From assembly GCA_030706745.1 (NCBI GenBank), contig JAUZNX010000018.1, positions 1 to 63,297 on the forward strand: a stretch of DNA of 63,297 bases, written 5' to 3'. Both the position numbers and the translations under genes were made by a program. The notes below the pieces were generated by a model. The model ran no database searches. It saw only the letters and a list, made by a program, of their open reading frames with translations, and had not been told where the DNA came from. Source of the DNA: Bacteroidota bacterium. GTDB taxonomy: Bacteria; Bacteroidota; Ignavibacteria; Palsa-1295. Shown here in pieces: positions 7,327-15,723 of this stretch; position 1 is the first letter of the stretch; each line of letters opens with the position of its first letter.

Positions 7327-8291
7327 GAAAACAGCAACTCGAGAACGGCCATGCGCACGGCCACGCCCCGCTTGACTTGACGCAGCACCAGCGAACGCTC
7401 ACCGTACGCAGTCTCGCTATCGAGTTCGATGCCGTGGTTGATCGGTCCCGGATGCAGGATGAGCGCTTTCGAGCGTGACATCCGCTCGGGCGTCATGCCG
7501 TATTGCGCGCGGTACTCTTCAAGACTCGGGAAGAATCCGCGCGCCTGACGCTCGAGTTGAATTCGAAGCATCATGATCGCGTCCGCCGTTGGAAGCACTT
7601 CGTCCAGATTCGTGGTGGTCTTGATTCCAAACACTTCAGCGGCATCGCGCGGCATCAGCGTCTCCGGCGCAACGAACGTCACTCGGGCGCCCAGCGACTT
7701 CAACAGCCAGACATTCGATCGCGCCACGCGCGAGTGGAGAATATCGCCGACGATCGCGACGTGCTTGCCGCGCAAAGCGCCCAACGCTGTACGCATTTCG
7801 GCGGCATCGAGCAATGCTTGTGTCGGATGCTCATGCGCGCCATCACCGGCATTGATAACGTGAACGTGCTCGGGAAGATGATCGGCAAGAAACTGCGGAA
7901 TGCCGGCAGAAGCATGGCGCACGACGATCGCATCCAACCGCATCGCTTCGAGCACCCGAACGGTATCCAGCACCGACTCCCCTTTCGAAAGGCTGCTGAC
8001 GGCTGGTGTAAGCGTCACGACATCCGCGCCTAACCGCCGCTCGGCAAGCTCGAATGATGTCCGGGTGCGCGTGGAAGCCTCGAAAAACAGGTTCGCAATC
8101 GTGTAGCCTTTAAGTATTGGCTCCCCCTCCTGCGAGCGGAGCGAGATAGGAGGGGGCTTGGCCATCGCCCACGATGGGGTGGTCCATCGACCGGGGCGTT
8201 TTAGAAGCTCTAAATAGTAATCGCTTCGGTCGAGTAGGGTTTGGGTGGTCTCGGCCGGCAGATGCTCCGTGGTGAGAAGGTCTTGCCTCAC
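7314..8291 (-). CDS. pyrB: Aspartate carbamoyltransferase with an inserted palindromic peptide
   Basis: The catalytic chain (325 residues) joins carbamoyl phosphate and aspartate to N-carbamoyl-aspartate, the second step of pyrimidine synthesis. Carbamoyl-phosphate binding is shown by FFEASTRTRTSFE (residues 69-81) and the SKGES loop. HPTQALLD and a C-terminal LHPGPINHGIE are the other family signatures. Residues about 31-59 (around WTTPSW, PPPISLRSQEGEP) have no counterpart in the family and sit just before the normally invariant KGxTIANLFFE strand. They are encoded by a palindromic repeat at 8123-8156 and its flanks. The frame and all active-site segments are intact, so the enzyme is likely functional. 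The stop codon lies in another repeat. No regulatory pyrI gene is present. Confidence 0.93.
   Translation of the reverse strand: MRQDLLTTEHLPAETTQTLLDRSDYYLELLKRPGRWTTPSWAMAKPPPISLRSQEGEPILKGYTIANLFFEASTRTRTSFELAERRLGADVVTLTPAVSSLSKGESVLDTVRVLEAMRLDAIVVRHASAGIPQFLADHLPEHVHVINAGDGAHEHPTQALLDAAEMRTALGALRGKHVAIVGDILHSRVARSNVWLLKSLGARVTFVAPETLMPRDAAEVFGIKTTTNLDEVLPTADAIMMLRIQLERQARGFFPSLEEYRAQYGMTPERMSRSKALILHPGPINHGIELDSETAYGERSLVLRQVKRGVAVRMAVLELLFSITS
8123..8156. repeat. Palindromic element inserted in frame within pyrB
   Basis: CCCCCTCCT at 8123-8131 pairs with AGGAGGGGG at 8148-8156, enclosing the smaller palindrome GCGAGCGGAGCGAG. It encodes PPPISLRSQEGE (residues 46-57 of PyrB). Aspartate carbamoyltransferases lack this segment. 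The bases on either side (about 8115-8200, with CATCGCCCACGATG and GGTCCATCGACC) are also repeat-like and probably belong to the same insertion. Confidence 0.75.
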
Positions 8292-8334
8292 AAGTGGCCG
8301 AGTTAAGCCGATTTCGAGGCAGATTGTTCCAATG

Positions 8335-8390
8335 GTGTAGGCGCGACCTCCAGGTCGCGCGTAAGGGCGAGCTGGAGCTCGCCCCTACAC
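8335..8390. repeat. 56-bp double-palindrome repeat, copy 1
   Basis: GTGTAG...CTACAC ends frame two internal palindromes: GCGCGACCTCCAGGTCGCGC at 8341-8360 and GGGCGAGCTGGAGCTCGCCC at 8365-8384. A second copy at 10576-10631 differs at one position. The two copies, in direct orientation, bracket the Asp-box gene between them. The core GACCTNNAGGTC is shared with the inverted repeat inside rnhB (24669-24746). Confidence 0.85.
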
Positions 8391-8395
8391 ACCGC

Positions 8396-10507
8396 TTATT
8401 GCATCAACAAAATCGGCAGCGAACGCACCCCATCCCGCGTGTGAACGATGCACTCATACAGCCCAGGCGCAACACCCGAAGCGTCCCAAGTGAAGCTGTG
8501 TGGCCCTGCTTCCAGCGTGCCTGAGAATAACCTTGCCTTTTCGACCCCAAGCGAATTGAATACTTTGAGTTCGACACCCTCTCGCAAATTTGCATCATAC
8601 TCAATGCTCACCCGATTGAAGAATGGATTTGGCGATGCTCGCAATGTGAACCCCAGCGGGACTGCACTTAACCCTTTGACTGACAACCCGGAGATCATCT
8701 CCCCAAGTGGCCGCCGCCAAACACCACTCGAACCGGCAAACAAATCATACTTGCCGACTGCTAGCTGTCTGACCACTGCAAACTTCGGCAAGCCGTCGTC
8801 GACTCTATGCCATGATCCACCGAGATCGCTGGATTGAAAGATGCCTGCCGAATCATAGCCAAAATCCTGCATTATGTCGATTGCTGCTGCGAAGAGATTT
8901 GTCCCCTTCGACTCTAGGTCAAAGACTTCCCAGCCAGGTGAGCCCCCACCATCCTTCCCCCAGTCTGTTCTTGTCCAGGTGGTACCGCTATCTGCTGAAA
9001 CGTAAATTCCTACAGCCGCGGCAACAAAGAGCCTGCCACCAGTTGAAATGATTCGATTGATTCCAGAAGAGTACATAATGCGCTCGGTGTCAGGCCAACT
9101 CTGCCCATCATCGCTGGACCGAAAAAGATGTGTAACACTGCTGACAAGCACGTACCTACCTAGTGTTGCAATCTCATTAATCGGATAAGAGCCTGACACA
9201 GTTGACTTCTGATTCCAGGTTACTCCGCTGTCTGCCGAACGAAACAGTGTCGTGCCACACGCTGCAAAGACAATCGAGTCTGTGGATAACAACGCGGTGA
9301 CACCTATATCAGTTAGGCCTACGTTCGATGTGTTCCATGTAAACCCTCTATCGGTGGATCGCAATATCCCATTGTCGGAGCCTGCCAGAAAGATTGCGCC
9401 AATGCTGGCGAACGACGATACGGTCTTTATCCCATTTGGAGTGTTTGGTCTATACCACGTCGAACCAGCATCCGGTGAGATCCAGAATCTATTCTCGGCA
9501 TTCGCAAATATGGTACTACCCTCCGCACCGAGTGCATAAATGGATTGCGCAACAATACCAGTATTTGCATCGAGCCATGACAGCCCGGAGTCTGACGTGC
9601 GAAACATCCCCGACAATCCACCACAGATCACTGTATTCCCACAAGACACGAATGCATTCGCGTATTGAGCGACGGTGCTATCAACTAAGGTCCACGTTCC
9701 ACCATGATCGGTTGATCGAAATATGTTAACAGTTGACCCTGCATAGACCACATTGTGATCGGCGAAGATCGAGCTGAATTGACGACTTGGAGAAGCAGAC
9801 AATAGAATGTCCCAGGATTTGCCTTCATCAGTCGAATGATACACACCGCCGGAAGTCGCGGACCACACCCCCGAACTATCCGCTGCAAATTGATGGATAT
9901 TGAGCGTAGAATAACCGCAGTTGATCCACGTCCAACTTGTATCGTTCAGACTCATGCGGAAGAGGCCACTATCGGTCCCGACAATGAGAGTAGTATCGCG
10001 CGACACAAGCGTCAGCCCCCTGCGGTTTTCCGGCAGTCCACGATTACAAGGAAGCCACAGATCGCCACCATTCGTCGTGCGGGATATCCCGCGGTTTGTC
10101 GCGGCAGTCACCGTATTTGTGGAGATAACGATAGAAAACACGGTTTCTCCTGATAGTCCGAGATAATTCCACGTGACTCCGGCATTCGTTGAGCGATAGA
10201 GCCCACTATCCTGAGTTCCCGCATAGAGAGTGCGATTGTCGAGAGCGAGCGACCAAGTATTGCCCAATCCCAACCCTAACCAGGCCGTAGCCGACCAGCT
10301 CACTCCAGAATCGGTTGATTTGAACACACCAGCTCCTGTGCCGGCGTATACCGTCGCCCCGTCGGAGACTAATGATGAAACCGACCCACCATACGGTCCA
10401 CGGGTTCGAACCCACTGAGCCGACGCCGATGATGTTACTCCAACAACCAAAATGGAAAGCGTGGCCGCAATCGCAACCACGGACGAGAACGAAGATTTTG
10501 AACTCAT
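8396..10507 (-). CDS. Secreted Asp-box (BNR) protein with T9SS sorting domain
   Basis: A 703-residue exported protein. The ATG at 10507 gives a signal peptide (MSSKSSFSSVVAIAATLSIL, cleavage after SASA). The longer open frame to 10660 reads through the 56-bp repeat and is rejected. About a dozen Asp-box motifs (STDSGVSW, STNAGVTW, STDEGKSW, STDHGGTW, SADSGVTW and others) span residues 40-610, enough for two propellers. A T9SS-type C-terminal domain starts near residue 620 with RASPNPFFNRVSIEY and ends GLYECIVHTRDG...ILLMQ, close to that of the protein at 559-1770. It is divergent from uvrA and alone in its orientation between two direct repeats, so it may have moved as a unit. The binding target is unknown. 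Confidence 0.85.
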   Translation of the reverse strand: MSSKSSFSSVVAIAATLSILVVGVTSSASAQWVRTRGPYGGSVSSLVSDGATVYAGTGAGVFKSTDSGVSWSATAWLGLGLGNTWSLALDNRTLYAGTQDSGLYRSTNAGVTWNYLGLSGETVFSIVISTNTVTAATNRGISRTTNGGDLWLPCNRGLPENRRGLTLVSRDTTLIVGTDSGLFRMSLNDTSWTWINCGYSTLNIHQFAADSSGVWSATSGGVYHSTDEGKSWDILLSASPSRQFSSIFADHNVVYAGSTVNIFRSTDHGGTWTLVDSTVAQYANAFVSCGNTVICGGLSGMFRTSDSGLSWLDANTGIVAQSIYALGAEGSTIFANAENRFWISPDAGSTWYRPNTPNGIKTVSSFASIGAIFLAGSDNGILRSTDRGFTWNTSNVGLTDIGVTALLSTDSIVFAACGTTLFRSADSGVTWNQKSTVSGSYPINEIATLGRYVLVSSVTHLFRSSDDGQSWPDTERIMYSSGINRIISTGGRLFVAAAVGIYVSADSGTTWTRTDWGKDGGGSPGWEVFDLESKGTNLFAAAIDIMQDFGYDSAGIFQSSDLGGSWHRVDDGLPKFAVVRQLAVGKYDLFAGSSGVWRRPLGEMISGLSVKGLSAVPLGFTLRASPNPFFNRVSIEYDANLREGVELKVFNSLGVEKARLFSGTLEAGPHSFTWDASGVAPGLYECIVHTRDGVRSLPILLMQ

Positions 10508-10575
10508 GAGGAGGTGTGAAAACGTGACCCGCAGAGGCAACGGGTGCATCAAGCCTCCCGTTCCTGCCAAACACC

Positions 10576-10631
10576 GTGTACGCGCGACCTCCAGGTCGCG
10601 CGTAAGGGCGAGCTGGAGCTCGCCCCTACAC
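10576..10631. repeat. 56-bp double-palindrome repeat, copy 2
   Basis: Same sequence and orientation as 8335-8390, with one substitution at the sixth base. It lies between the divergent starts of the Asp-box gene and uvrA, so it may be transcribed in their 5' regions. The remainder of 10508-10717 shows no gene. Confidence 0.85.
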
Positions 10632-10717
10632 CCACCAAGTAATGGTGCACCGCGCGGCACACGGAGCGGGTGATTTGGTGTTGTAGGTAGGTTGCACGCA
10701 AAACGAAGCTCTAATTA

Positions 10718-13681
10718 GTGGCAAAACAGGCACAACCCAACACCGAGATTTCACCAAGCGACATGATCGTCGTACGGGGTGCGCGCGTGCATAATTTGAA
10801 GGGCGTGGATGTCGATATTCCGCGCGAGAAGTTGGTCGTGATTACCGGCATTTCGGGTTCGGGCAAGTCCTCGCTGGCGTTCGACACGATCTACGCCGAA
10901 GGCCAGCGCCGTTACGTCGAATCGCTCTCGGCTTACGCGCGGCAGTTCCTCGACATGATGGACCGCCCCGATGTCGATTACATCGACGGCCTCTCGCCGG
11001 CCATTTCGATCGAACAAAAGACCATCGGCTCGACTCCGCGCTCGACCGTCGGCACTGTGACCGAAATTTACGACTTCATTCGACTCCTCTTCGCGCGCGC
11101 GGGTACGCAGTTCTGCGTTGATTGTAATCTTCCCGTCGAGAAACAGACCATCGACCAGATCATCGACGCTCTCTTGCGTCAGCCATCGGGTACGCATATT
11201 ACGATCCTTGCGCCGCTCGTTCGTGGGCGCAAGGGACACTACCGCGAGCTGTTCCGCGATACCCTGCGACAAGGTTATACGCGCGTTCGAGTCGATGGGA
11301 AGATTCAGGAAATTACGGATGGCCTCGAAGTCGATCGGTACAAGCTGCACACGATCGAGGCTGTCGTTGATCGCCTCGTGCTGGCCGATGGCATCCGCCA
11401 GCGATTGACGGACTCCGCCACAACTGCGCTCAAGATGGGTAAGGGCGTGATGACGGCAGTTATCGAACGCGACAAGACTACCTCGGAGGATATGCTCTTT
11501 AGCGAGAAGTATAGCTGTCCGAATTGCGGGCGGTCGTACGAAGAGCCGCAGCCGAATACGTTCTCGTTCAACTCGGCGGTGAGCGCGTGTCCGCGCTGCC
11601 ATGGTCTGGGCGAGATCCGCGACTTCGTGCTGGACCTGATTATTCCGGACAAAACGAAATCCGCGGATGATGGCGCGATAATCCCGTTCGGCAAGCCCAA
11701 ATCGAACTGGCTCTGGGCGCAGGTCGAATCGGTGTATGCGTCATTCGGCGAGCAAGTCTCGACTGCAATCGAAAAGCTTTCGCCGGAATTGCTCGATACG
11801 TTGATGAATGGCTCGGGCAAGACGAAGATGACGGTCAACTGGGTCTCGGGCACGGGACGCAAGAGTCTCTACAAAACCAAATGGGCCGGGATTCTCGAAA
11901 CGCTGAAATACTGGTACGGCGAGTCGAACTCCGAGGCACAACGGTCGTGGGCCGAGGAGTTCATGGCTGCGAGTCCCTGCACGGAGTGTAATGGCGGACG
12001 GCTCAAGTCCGAGCATCTCGCAATCCGCATCCATGGCAAGAACGTAAAGGATGTCGTCACGCAATCACTTGTGGAGGCCGTTGGGTATTTCCGCTCGCTC
12101 AAATTCGAAGGCACCAAACAGACGATCGCGGAGCCGATCCTGCGCGAGATTGTCCCACGACTCGAATTCCTTCTGCAAGTCGGACTCAGCTATCTTTCGC
12201 TGGACCGCTCGGCGCGTTCGCTTTCAGGCGGCGAGTCGCAGCGTATTCGGCTGGCAACTCAGATCGGCACGCAGCTTGTCGGCGTGCTCTACATTCTGGA
12301 TGAGCCGAGCATCGGATTGCATCAGCGCGATAACCGGCGGCTCATCCACTCGCTCGAACAACTGCGCGATCTCGGCAACACCGTCATCGTCGTAGAGCAC
12401 GACCGCGAGATGATGGAGTCCGCCGATCTGTTGATCGATATTGGCCCGCGCGCTGGCGAACATGGTGGGCACCTTGTGGCCTATGGGCCACCGGAATATT
12501 TTCGAGGATGGTCCGCGAAGAGCAATGGGACTGATGGGGCGCATGGGACTCATGAGACCCATCCGTCCCAAGGGTATTTCGTTTCAGGCGATTCGCCGAC
12601 TGCCCGGTATCTTTCTGGCGAGGAGCAACTTGAAATTCCTGCGGAGCGTCTGAAGCCTCGCGAAAACGCGACTATCGTGCTTGAGGGCGCGACCGGCAAC
12701 AACTTGCAGAGCGTCGATCTGCGAATTCCGATCGGCACGTTCACCTGCATCACTGGAGTATCCGGCAGCGGCAAGTCAACGCTCATCAATGAGACGCTGG
12801 CGCCAATTCTGAATCGGCACTTCTACAACTCGCACACCGTCCCGATGCCATTCACGAAAGTGGATGGCCTGGACCTTGTGGACAAAGTAATCGAGATCGA
12901 TCAGTCCCCGATCGGCCGCACGCCACGCTCGAATCCTGCCACTTACACGGGACTCTTTACGCACATCCGCGATTTCTTCGCAACGCTACCCGAGGCGAAG
13001 ATTCGCGGCTACAAAGTTGGTCGTTTCTCCTTTAACGTCAAGAGTGGCCGCTGCGAAGAGTGCGAAGGCGATGGCGTCAAGAAGATCGAGATGAGCTTCC
13101 TGCCCGATGTCTATGTCACGTGCGATGTCTGCAAAGGCAAGCGCTACAACCGCGAGACGCTGGAAGTGCATTACAAAGGCAAGTCGATCGCGGACGTGCT
13201 CGCGATGAGCGTCACTGAAGCCGAGCAGTTCTTCTCGGAGATTCCGCGCATCAAACGCAAACTCGGCGGACTTTCGGGCGTTGGTCTGGGCTATATCCGT
13301 CTGGGTCAACCCGCGCCGACGCTTTCCGGCGGCGAGGCGCAACGCGTGAAGCTTGCAACCGAGCTATCCAAACTTGCGACCGGCAAGACCGTCTACATTT
13401 TGGACGAACCAACCACCGGTCTCCACTTTGAAGACATCCGCCATCTGATGCATGTGCTGCTCGCACTCCGCGCGCGCGGCAACACTGTCATCGTGATCGA
13501 GCATAATCTCGACGTGATCAAGATGGCCGACTGGGTCATCGATCTGGGACCCGAAGGTGGCTCCGGCGGTGGGCTCATCGTCGATGAAGGCACTCCGGAG
13601 GATGTTGCCAGCCGCTTCAGCACCAGCGGAAGCCATACGGCTTTCTATCTCAGGAAAGAGCTGGGGATGCCGATCGACTGA
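10718..13681 (+). CDS. uvrA: Excinuclease ABC subunit A (UvrA)
   Basis: The 987-residue DNA-damage sensor of nucleotide excision repair; it dimerises, loads UvrB and hydrolyses ATP. It starts with GTG. Two ABC modules are complete: Walker A GISGSGKSS near residue 45 with signature LSGGESQRIRLA, and a second Walker A GVSGSGKST with LSGGEAQRVKLA and ILDEPTTGLHFED. Zinc-binding cysteines are seen in CPNCGRSYEE...CPRCHGLGE and CEECEGDGVKK...CDVCKGKRYN. It is somewhat longer than usual, mainly because of an insertion near residues 602-622 (SNGTDGAHGTHETHPSQG), placed between the first ATPase half and the conserved TARYLSG segment. That insertion is encoded by a low-complexity repeat. It is a single gene, convergent with the methyltransferase 15 bp downstream. 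Confidence 0.96.
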   Translation: MAKQAQPNTEISPSDMIVVRGARVHNLKGVDVDIPREKLVVITGISGSGKSSLAFDTIYAEGQRRYVESLSAYARQFLDMMDRPDVDYIDGLSPAISIEQKTIGSTPRSTVGTVTEIYDFIRLLFARAGTQFCVDCNLPVEKQTIDQIIDALLRQPSGTHITILAPLVRGRKGHYRELFRDTLRQGYTRVRVDGKIQEITDGLEVDRYKLHTIEAVVDRLVLADGIRQRLTDSATTALKMGKGVMTAVIERDKTTSEDMLFSEKYSCPNCGRSYEEPQPNTFSFNSAVSACPRCHGLGEIRDFVLDLIIPDKTKSADDGAIIPFGKPKSNWLWAQVESVYASFGEQVSTAIEKLSPELLDTLMNGSGKTKMTVNWVSGTGRKSLYKTKWAGILETLKYWYGESNSEAQRSWAEEFMAASPCTECNGGRLKSEHLAIRIHGKNVKDVVTQSLVEAVGYFRSLKFEGTKQTIAEPILREIVPRLEFLLQVGLSYLSLDRSARSLSGGESQRIRLATQIGTQLVGVLYILDEPSIGLHQRDNRRLIHSLEQLRDLGNTVIVVEHDREMMESADLLIDIGPRAGEHGGHLVAYGPPEYFRGWSAKSNGTDGAHGTHETHPSQGYFVSGDSPTARYLSGEEQLEIPAERLKPRENATIVLEGATGNNLQSVDLRIPIGTFTCITGVSGSGKSTLINETLAPILNRHFYNSHTVPMPFTKVDGLDLVDKVIEIDQSPIGRTPRSNPATYTGLFTHIRDFFATLPEAKIRGYKVGRFSFNVKSGRCEECEGDGVKKIEMSFLPDVYVTCDVCKGKRYNRETLEVHYKGKSIADVLAMSVTEAEQFFSEIPRIKRKLGGLSGVGLGYIRLGQPAPTLSGGEAQRVKLATELSKLATGKTVYILDEPTTGLHFEDIRHLMHVLLALRARGNTVIVIEHNLDVIKMADWVIDLGPEGGSGGGLIVDEGTPEDVASRFSTSGSHTAFYLRKELGMPID
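12521..12572. repeat. ATGGGACT-type repeat inserted in frame within uvrA
   Basis: Repeated ATGGG(A)CT/CATG units (GCAATGGGACTGATGGGGCG, then CATGGGACTCATGAGACCCA). A related run lies between genes at about 28381-28432. In UvrA it encodes a His/Gly/Thr-rich linker absent from typical family members. Confidence 0.65.
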
Positions 13682-13696
13682 TGAGTGGTATCGTGC

Positions 13697-14368
13697 TTAT
13701 TCCTTCACCAGCACCGCTTGATATTGCCGCCGAACAAACGGCTGCTCCGGCTTTCCCACTAAGAACTCATCCATTGCCTGCTTTACCCCCGGGCAGTGCT
13801 CCCATTCGTAGTCATCAAGGATGATGATTCCGCCGATCGCCATACGCGGATAGAAGAACTGGAGTGCATCGAGCGTGGACTGGTAGAGATCACCATCGAT
13901 GTGAACAAAGGAGAACCGCTCTGCTTCCAATCCCTTTGCCGTGTCTGGAAAATACCCTTTGCGAAAGACGACATTCGTCAAGCCATGAAGTAAGTCGGAG
14001 ACACGCTCGATCGACGTATCCTGAAAATCGCCTGCCTTGTGCTTGTCGATCGGTTGCTCGTTCGGCATCCCTTCGAACGTGTCGAACAAGAACACTTTCT
14101 TGTTCGACGCGACCGTTGCAGTGAGCTTTGCAGCGCCGCCCTTATAGACGCCCAACTCTGCAATCGATCCCGCGATGGGAGCACTCATCTTCAGATACCG
14201 GTAGAGCGAGGAAAATTTCTCGAAGCTCAGAAGAGTATGGCGCTGAACATCACGATACCGCGTAGCCAATTCCCAGGTGTATGCAAGTTTACGCGGGAGC
14301 GGGAGATCGTATCCCCCAAGGAGCTTATATGATTGATCGAGCAGCGAGACAATGTTAATCTTCTTCAT
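13697..14368 (-). CDS. TylF/MycF-type O-methyltransferase
   Basis: A 223-residue SAM-dependent methyltransferase from the ATG at 14368; the frame is open to 14434, so a longer form of 245 residues is possible. AELGVYKGGAAKL near residue 70 is the AdoMet loop. FDTFEGMP is typical of the TylF (macrocin O-methyltransferase) family, and HIDGDLYQST with ILDDYEWEHCPG supplies the acidic metal-binding residues. Family members methylate sugar hydroxyls in antibiotics or glycans. No biosynthetic cluster is nearby, so the substrate here is more likely a surface glycan. It is divergent from cyaY and convergent with uvrA. Confidence 0.82.
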   Translation of the reverse strand: MKKINIVSLLDQSYKLLGGYDLPLPRKLAYTWELATRYRDVQRHTLLSFEKFSSLYRYLKMSAPIAGSIAELGVYKGGAAKLTATVASNKKVFLFDTFEGMPNEQPIDKHKAGDFQDTSIERVSDLLHGLTNVVFRKGYFPDTAKGLEAERFSFVHIDGDLYQSTLDALQFFYPRMAIGGIIILDDYEWEHCPGVKQAMDEFLVGKPEQPFVRRQYQAVLVKE

Positions 14369-14442
14369 CCGGCAAGGTTCTTCAGAACTGTGTGAATTCA
14401 GCGGGACAATATCGGGTTTGTAACGGATAACCACTAAATGCC

Positions 14443-14757
14443 ATGTCCGGTTTTGCCCGTAATTACGATACCACCATCCGCGATCTCGAGTCTCGACTGA
14501 GCGATCTCGTGGATGCCGGTAAAGACTTCGACTTTCAACGCAAAGGCGATGTCCTCGAAATTGAATTCTCGGATGGCGAGCGGGTCGTCATCACGCCACA
14601 GTCGCCGCTCGAACAGTTGTGGATCAGTGCCGACTTCGCCGGTCACCGCTTCAATCTTAAGGATGGCGACTGGCTGAAGGAGAAGAACGATCAGCCGCTC
14701 AATGACTTCCTCTCGCGAACGTTCTCAACGCATCTGGGACAGTTTATCGAGCTATAG
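14443..14757 (+). CDS. cyaY: Frataxin homologue CyaY
   Basis: A 104-residue protein with the frataxin pattern: an acidic N-terminal helix (TTIRDLESRLSDLVDAGKDF), then strands DVLEIEFSDGERVVITPQSP, the conserved LEQLWISADFAGHRFNL with the core Trp, and DGDWLKEKNDQPLNDFLSRTF as the last helix. Frataxins bind iron and tune the cysteine desulfurase IscS during Fe-S cluster assembly in the cytoplasm. Length matches bacterial CyaY. No isc or suf gene is next to it. Its last 6 bases overlap the end of the convergent VOC gene. CyaY is typical of Proteobacteria and mitochondria, so its presence in this background is unexpected. Confidence 0.85.
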   Translation: MSGFARNYDTTIRDLESRLSDLVDAGKDFDFQRKGDVLEIEFSDGERVVITPQSPLEQLWISADFAGHRFNLKDGDWLKEKNDQPLNDFLSRTFSTHLGQFIEL

Positions 14758-15102
14758 AAGTTCGTAAATCGTGATCGCATTCCCTTCCGGGTCGCGGAAT
14801 TGCGCCATGCGATAGGCTTCGCCGGTCGCGAGTTGCTTGTCGAAGAAGACACATCCAAGCGATTCCAATCGCTCGATTTCTTGCAATAGATTCTCGACTT
14901 GAAATTGAAGCGAGAGCCTCGACACACCTGCCTCCGCAAGCACACCGCCCGAATGCAGCGAGAGACGCACGTCACCCGCATCGAGCTGGCCGTACTTGTC
15001 GTGCGGTTCGAGATAGACCGCGGTGAGCCCGAGCACATCCTGATACCACAGGACCATCCGGTCCCAGTCCTGGACTTTGAGATTGATGAGATTGAGGTGC
15101 AT
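14752..15102 (-). CDS. VOC (glyoxalase/dioxygenase) family protein
   Basis: A 116-residue single vicinal-oxygen-chelate domain made of two beta-alpha-beta-beta-beta units: MHLNLINLKVQDWDRMVLWY...LGLTAVYLEP and LSLQFQVENLLQEIERLESLGC...FRDPEGNAITIYELL. The FxDPxGN...E ending is typical of the family, which includes glyoxalase I, bleomycin-resistance proteins and dioxygenases. The ATG at 15102 is preferred over a TTG two codons upstream. It follows the Uma2 gene with a 2-bp gap. A short remnant of a second copy of its 5' end lies on the far side of the Uma2 gene (15724-15771). Its substrate cannot be told. Confidence 0.85.
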   Translation of the reverse strand: MHLNLINLKVQDWDRMVLWYQDVLGLTAVYLEPHDKYGQLDAGDVRLSLHSGGVLAEAGVSRLSLQFQVENLLQEIERLESLGCVFFDKQLATGEAYRMAQFRDPEGNAITIYELL

Positions 15103-15104
15103 CC

Positions 15105-15668
15105 TCAATGCTGAAAGAGCTTCTGTAGACTCATAGAGAAGCCCGGGAACATTGGGGAAGTAAGCTCGCTGGGCTCCTTGACGAACGAAGCTCGTTCGAA
15201 CCTGCCCTGGTCATTGAGCAACACCTCAACCGTATGCTCCGCTGGATCGACGATCCAATACTCCGCCACTCCGCACTCGCCGTAAATCATTCGTTTCCTG
15301 ACGTAGTCTTGTTCCTCGGTCGAGGGAGAAAGCACCTCGACGACAAGGTCCGGCACGATGCGGATTCGGTCATTCGGATTGATCTGCGACAAGTTCTCCT
15401 TGCAGATGAAGAGCAGGTCCGGCTGATAAACATCCACGACCGTAAGGTGGACATCCATCGGTGAGAGCACAACCTTACCAAGATCGTACTGTCTAACGAA
15501 GGCGTGAAGTTCAGCGAAGAGTTCGCCGACGATATTCTGGTGAAAGAACGATGGGATCGGACTCAACATCAGCTTCCCTCCTATCAATTGATACGGCGCA
15601 CCCTCGGGCAATCGATCATAGTCGAGGGCCGTTGCGATCTTCTTCGGTTGTCCCGTTGTGAGGTACAT
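15105..15668 (-). CDS. Uma2 family (DUF820) PD-(D/E)XK nuclease-like protein
   Basis: A 187-residue protein from the ATG at 15668 (MYLTTGQPKKIATALDYDRL). The open frame continues to 15770 but reads there through a VOC gene remnant. Family signatures are YQLIGGKLMLSPIPSFFHQ near the N-terminus, the metal-site strands VYQPDLLFI and IVPDLVVEVLSPST, and GVAEYWIVDP. Uma2 proteins are abundant, fast-moving accessory genes, especially in Cyanobacteria. Their restriction-endonuclease-like fold is known, but the biological role is not settled. Its insertion beside a broken VOC copy supports recent acquisition. Confidence 0.85.
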   Translation of the reverse strand: MYLTTGQPKKIATALDYDRLPEGAPYQLIGGKLMLSPIPSFFHQNIVGELFAELHAFVRQYDLGKVVLSPMDVHLTVVDVYQPDLLFICKENLSQINPNDRIRIVPDLVVEVLSPSTEEQDYVRKRMIYGECGVAEYWIVDPAEHTVEVLLNDQGRFERASFVKEPSELTSPMFPGFSMSLQKLFQH

Positions 15669-15723
15669 CGTATTGGAGTCAAAAAACGGCTTTCTGAGCG
15701 TTTGGTTCTCACGGATTGAGTCA

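Noticed and set aside
8335-8390. Rho-independent terminator for the Asp-box gene region
   Set aside because: The double palindrome lacks a U-run and is repeated upstream of the same gene, so it is a repeat element.
10751-11602. 283-codon minus-strand open frame
   Set aside because: Antisense to uvrA; the product is Arg/Glu-rich with no domain.
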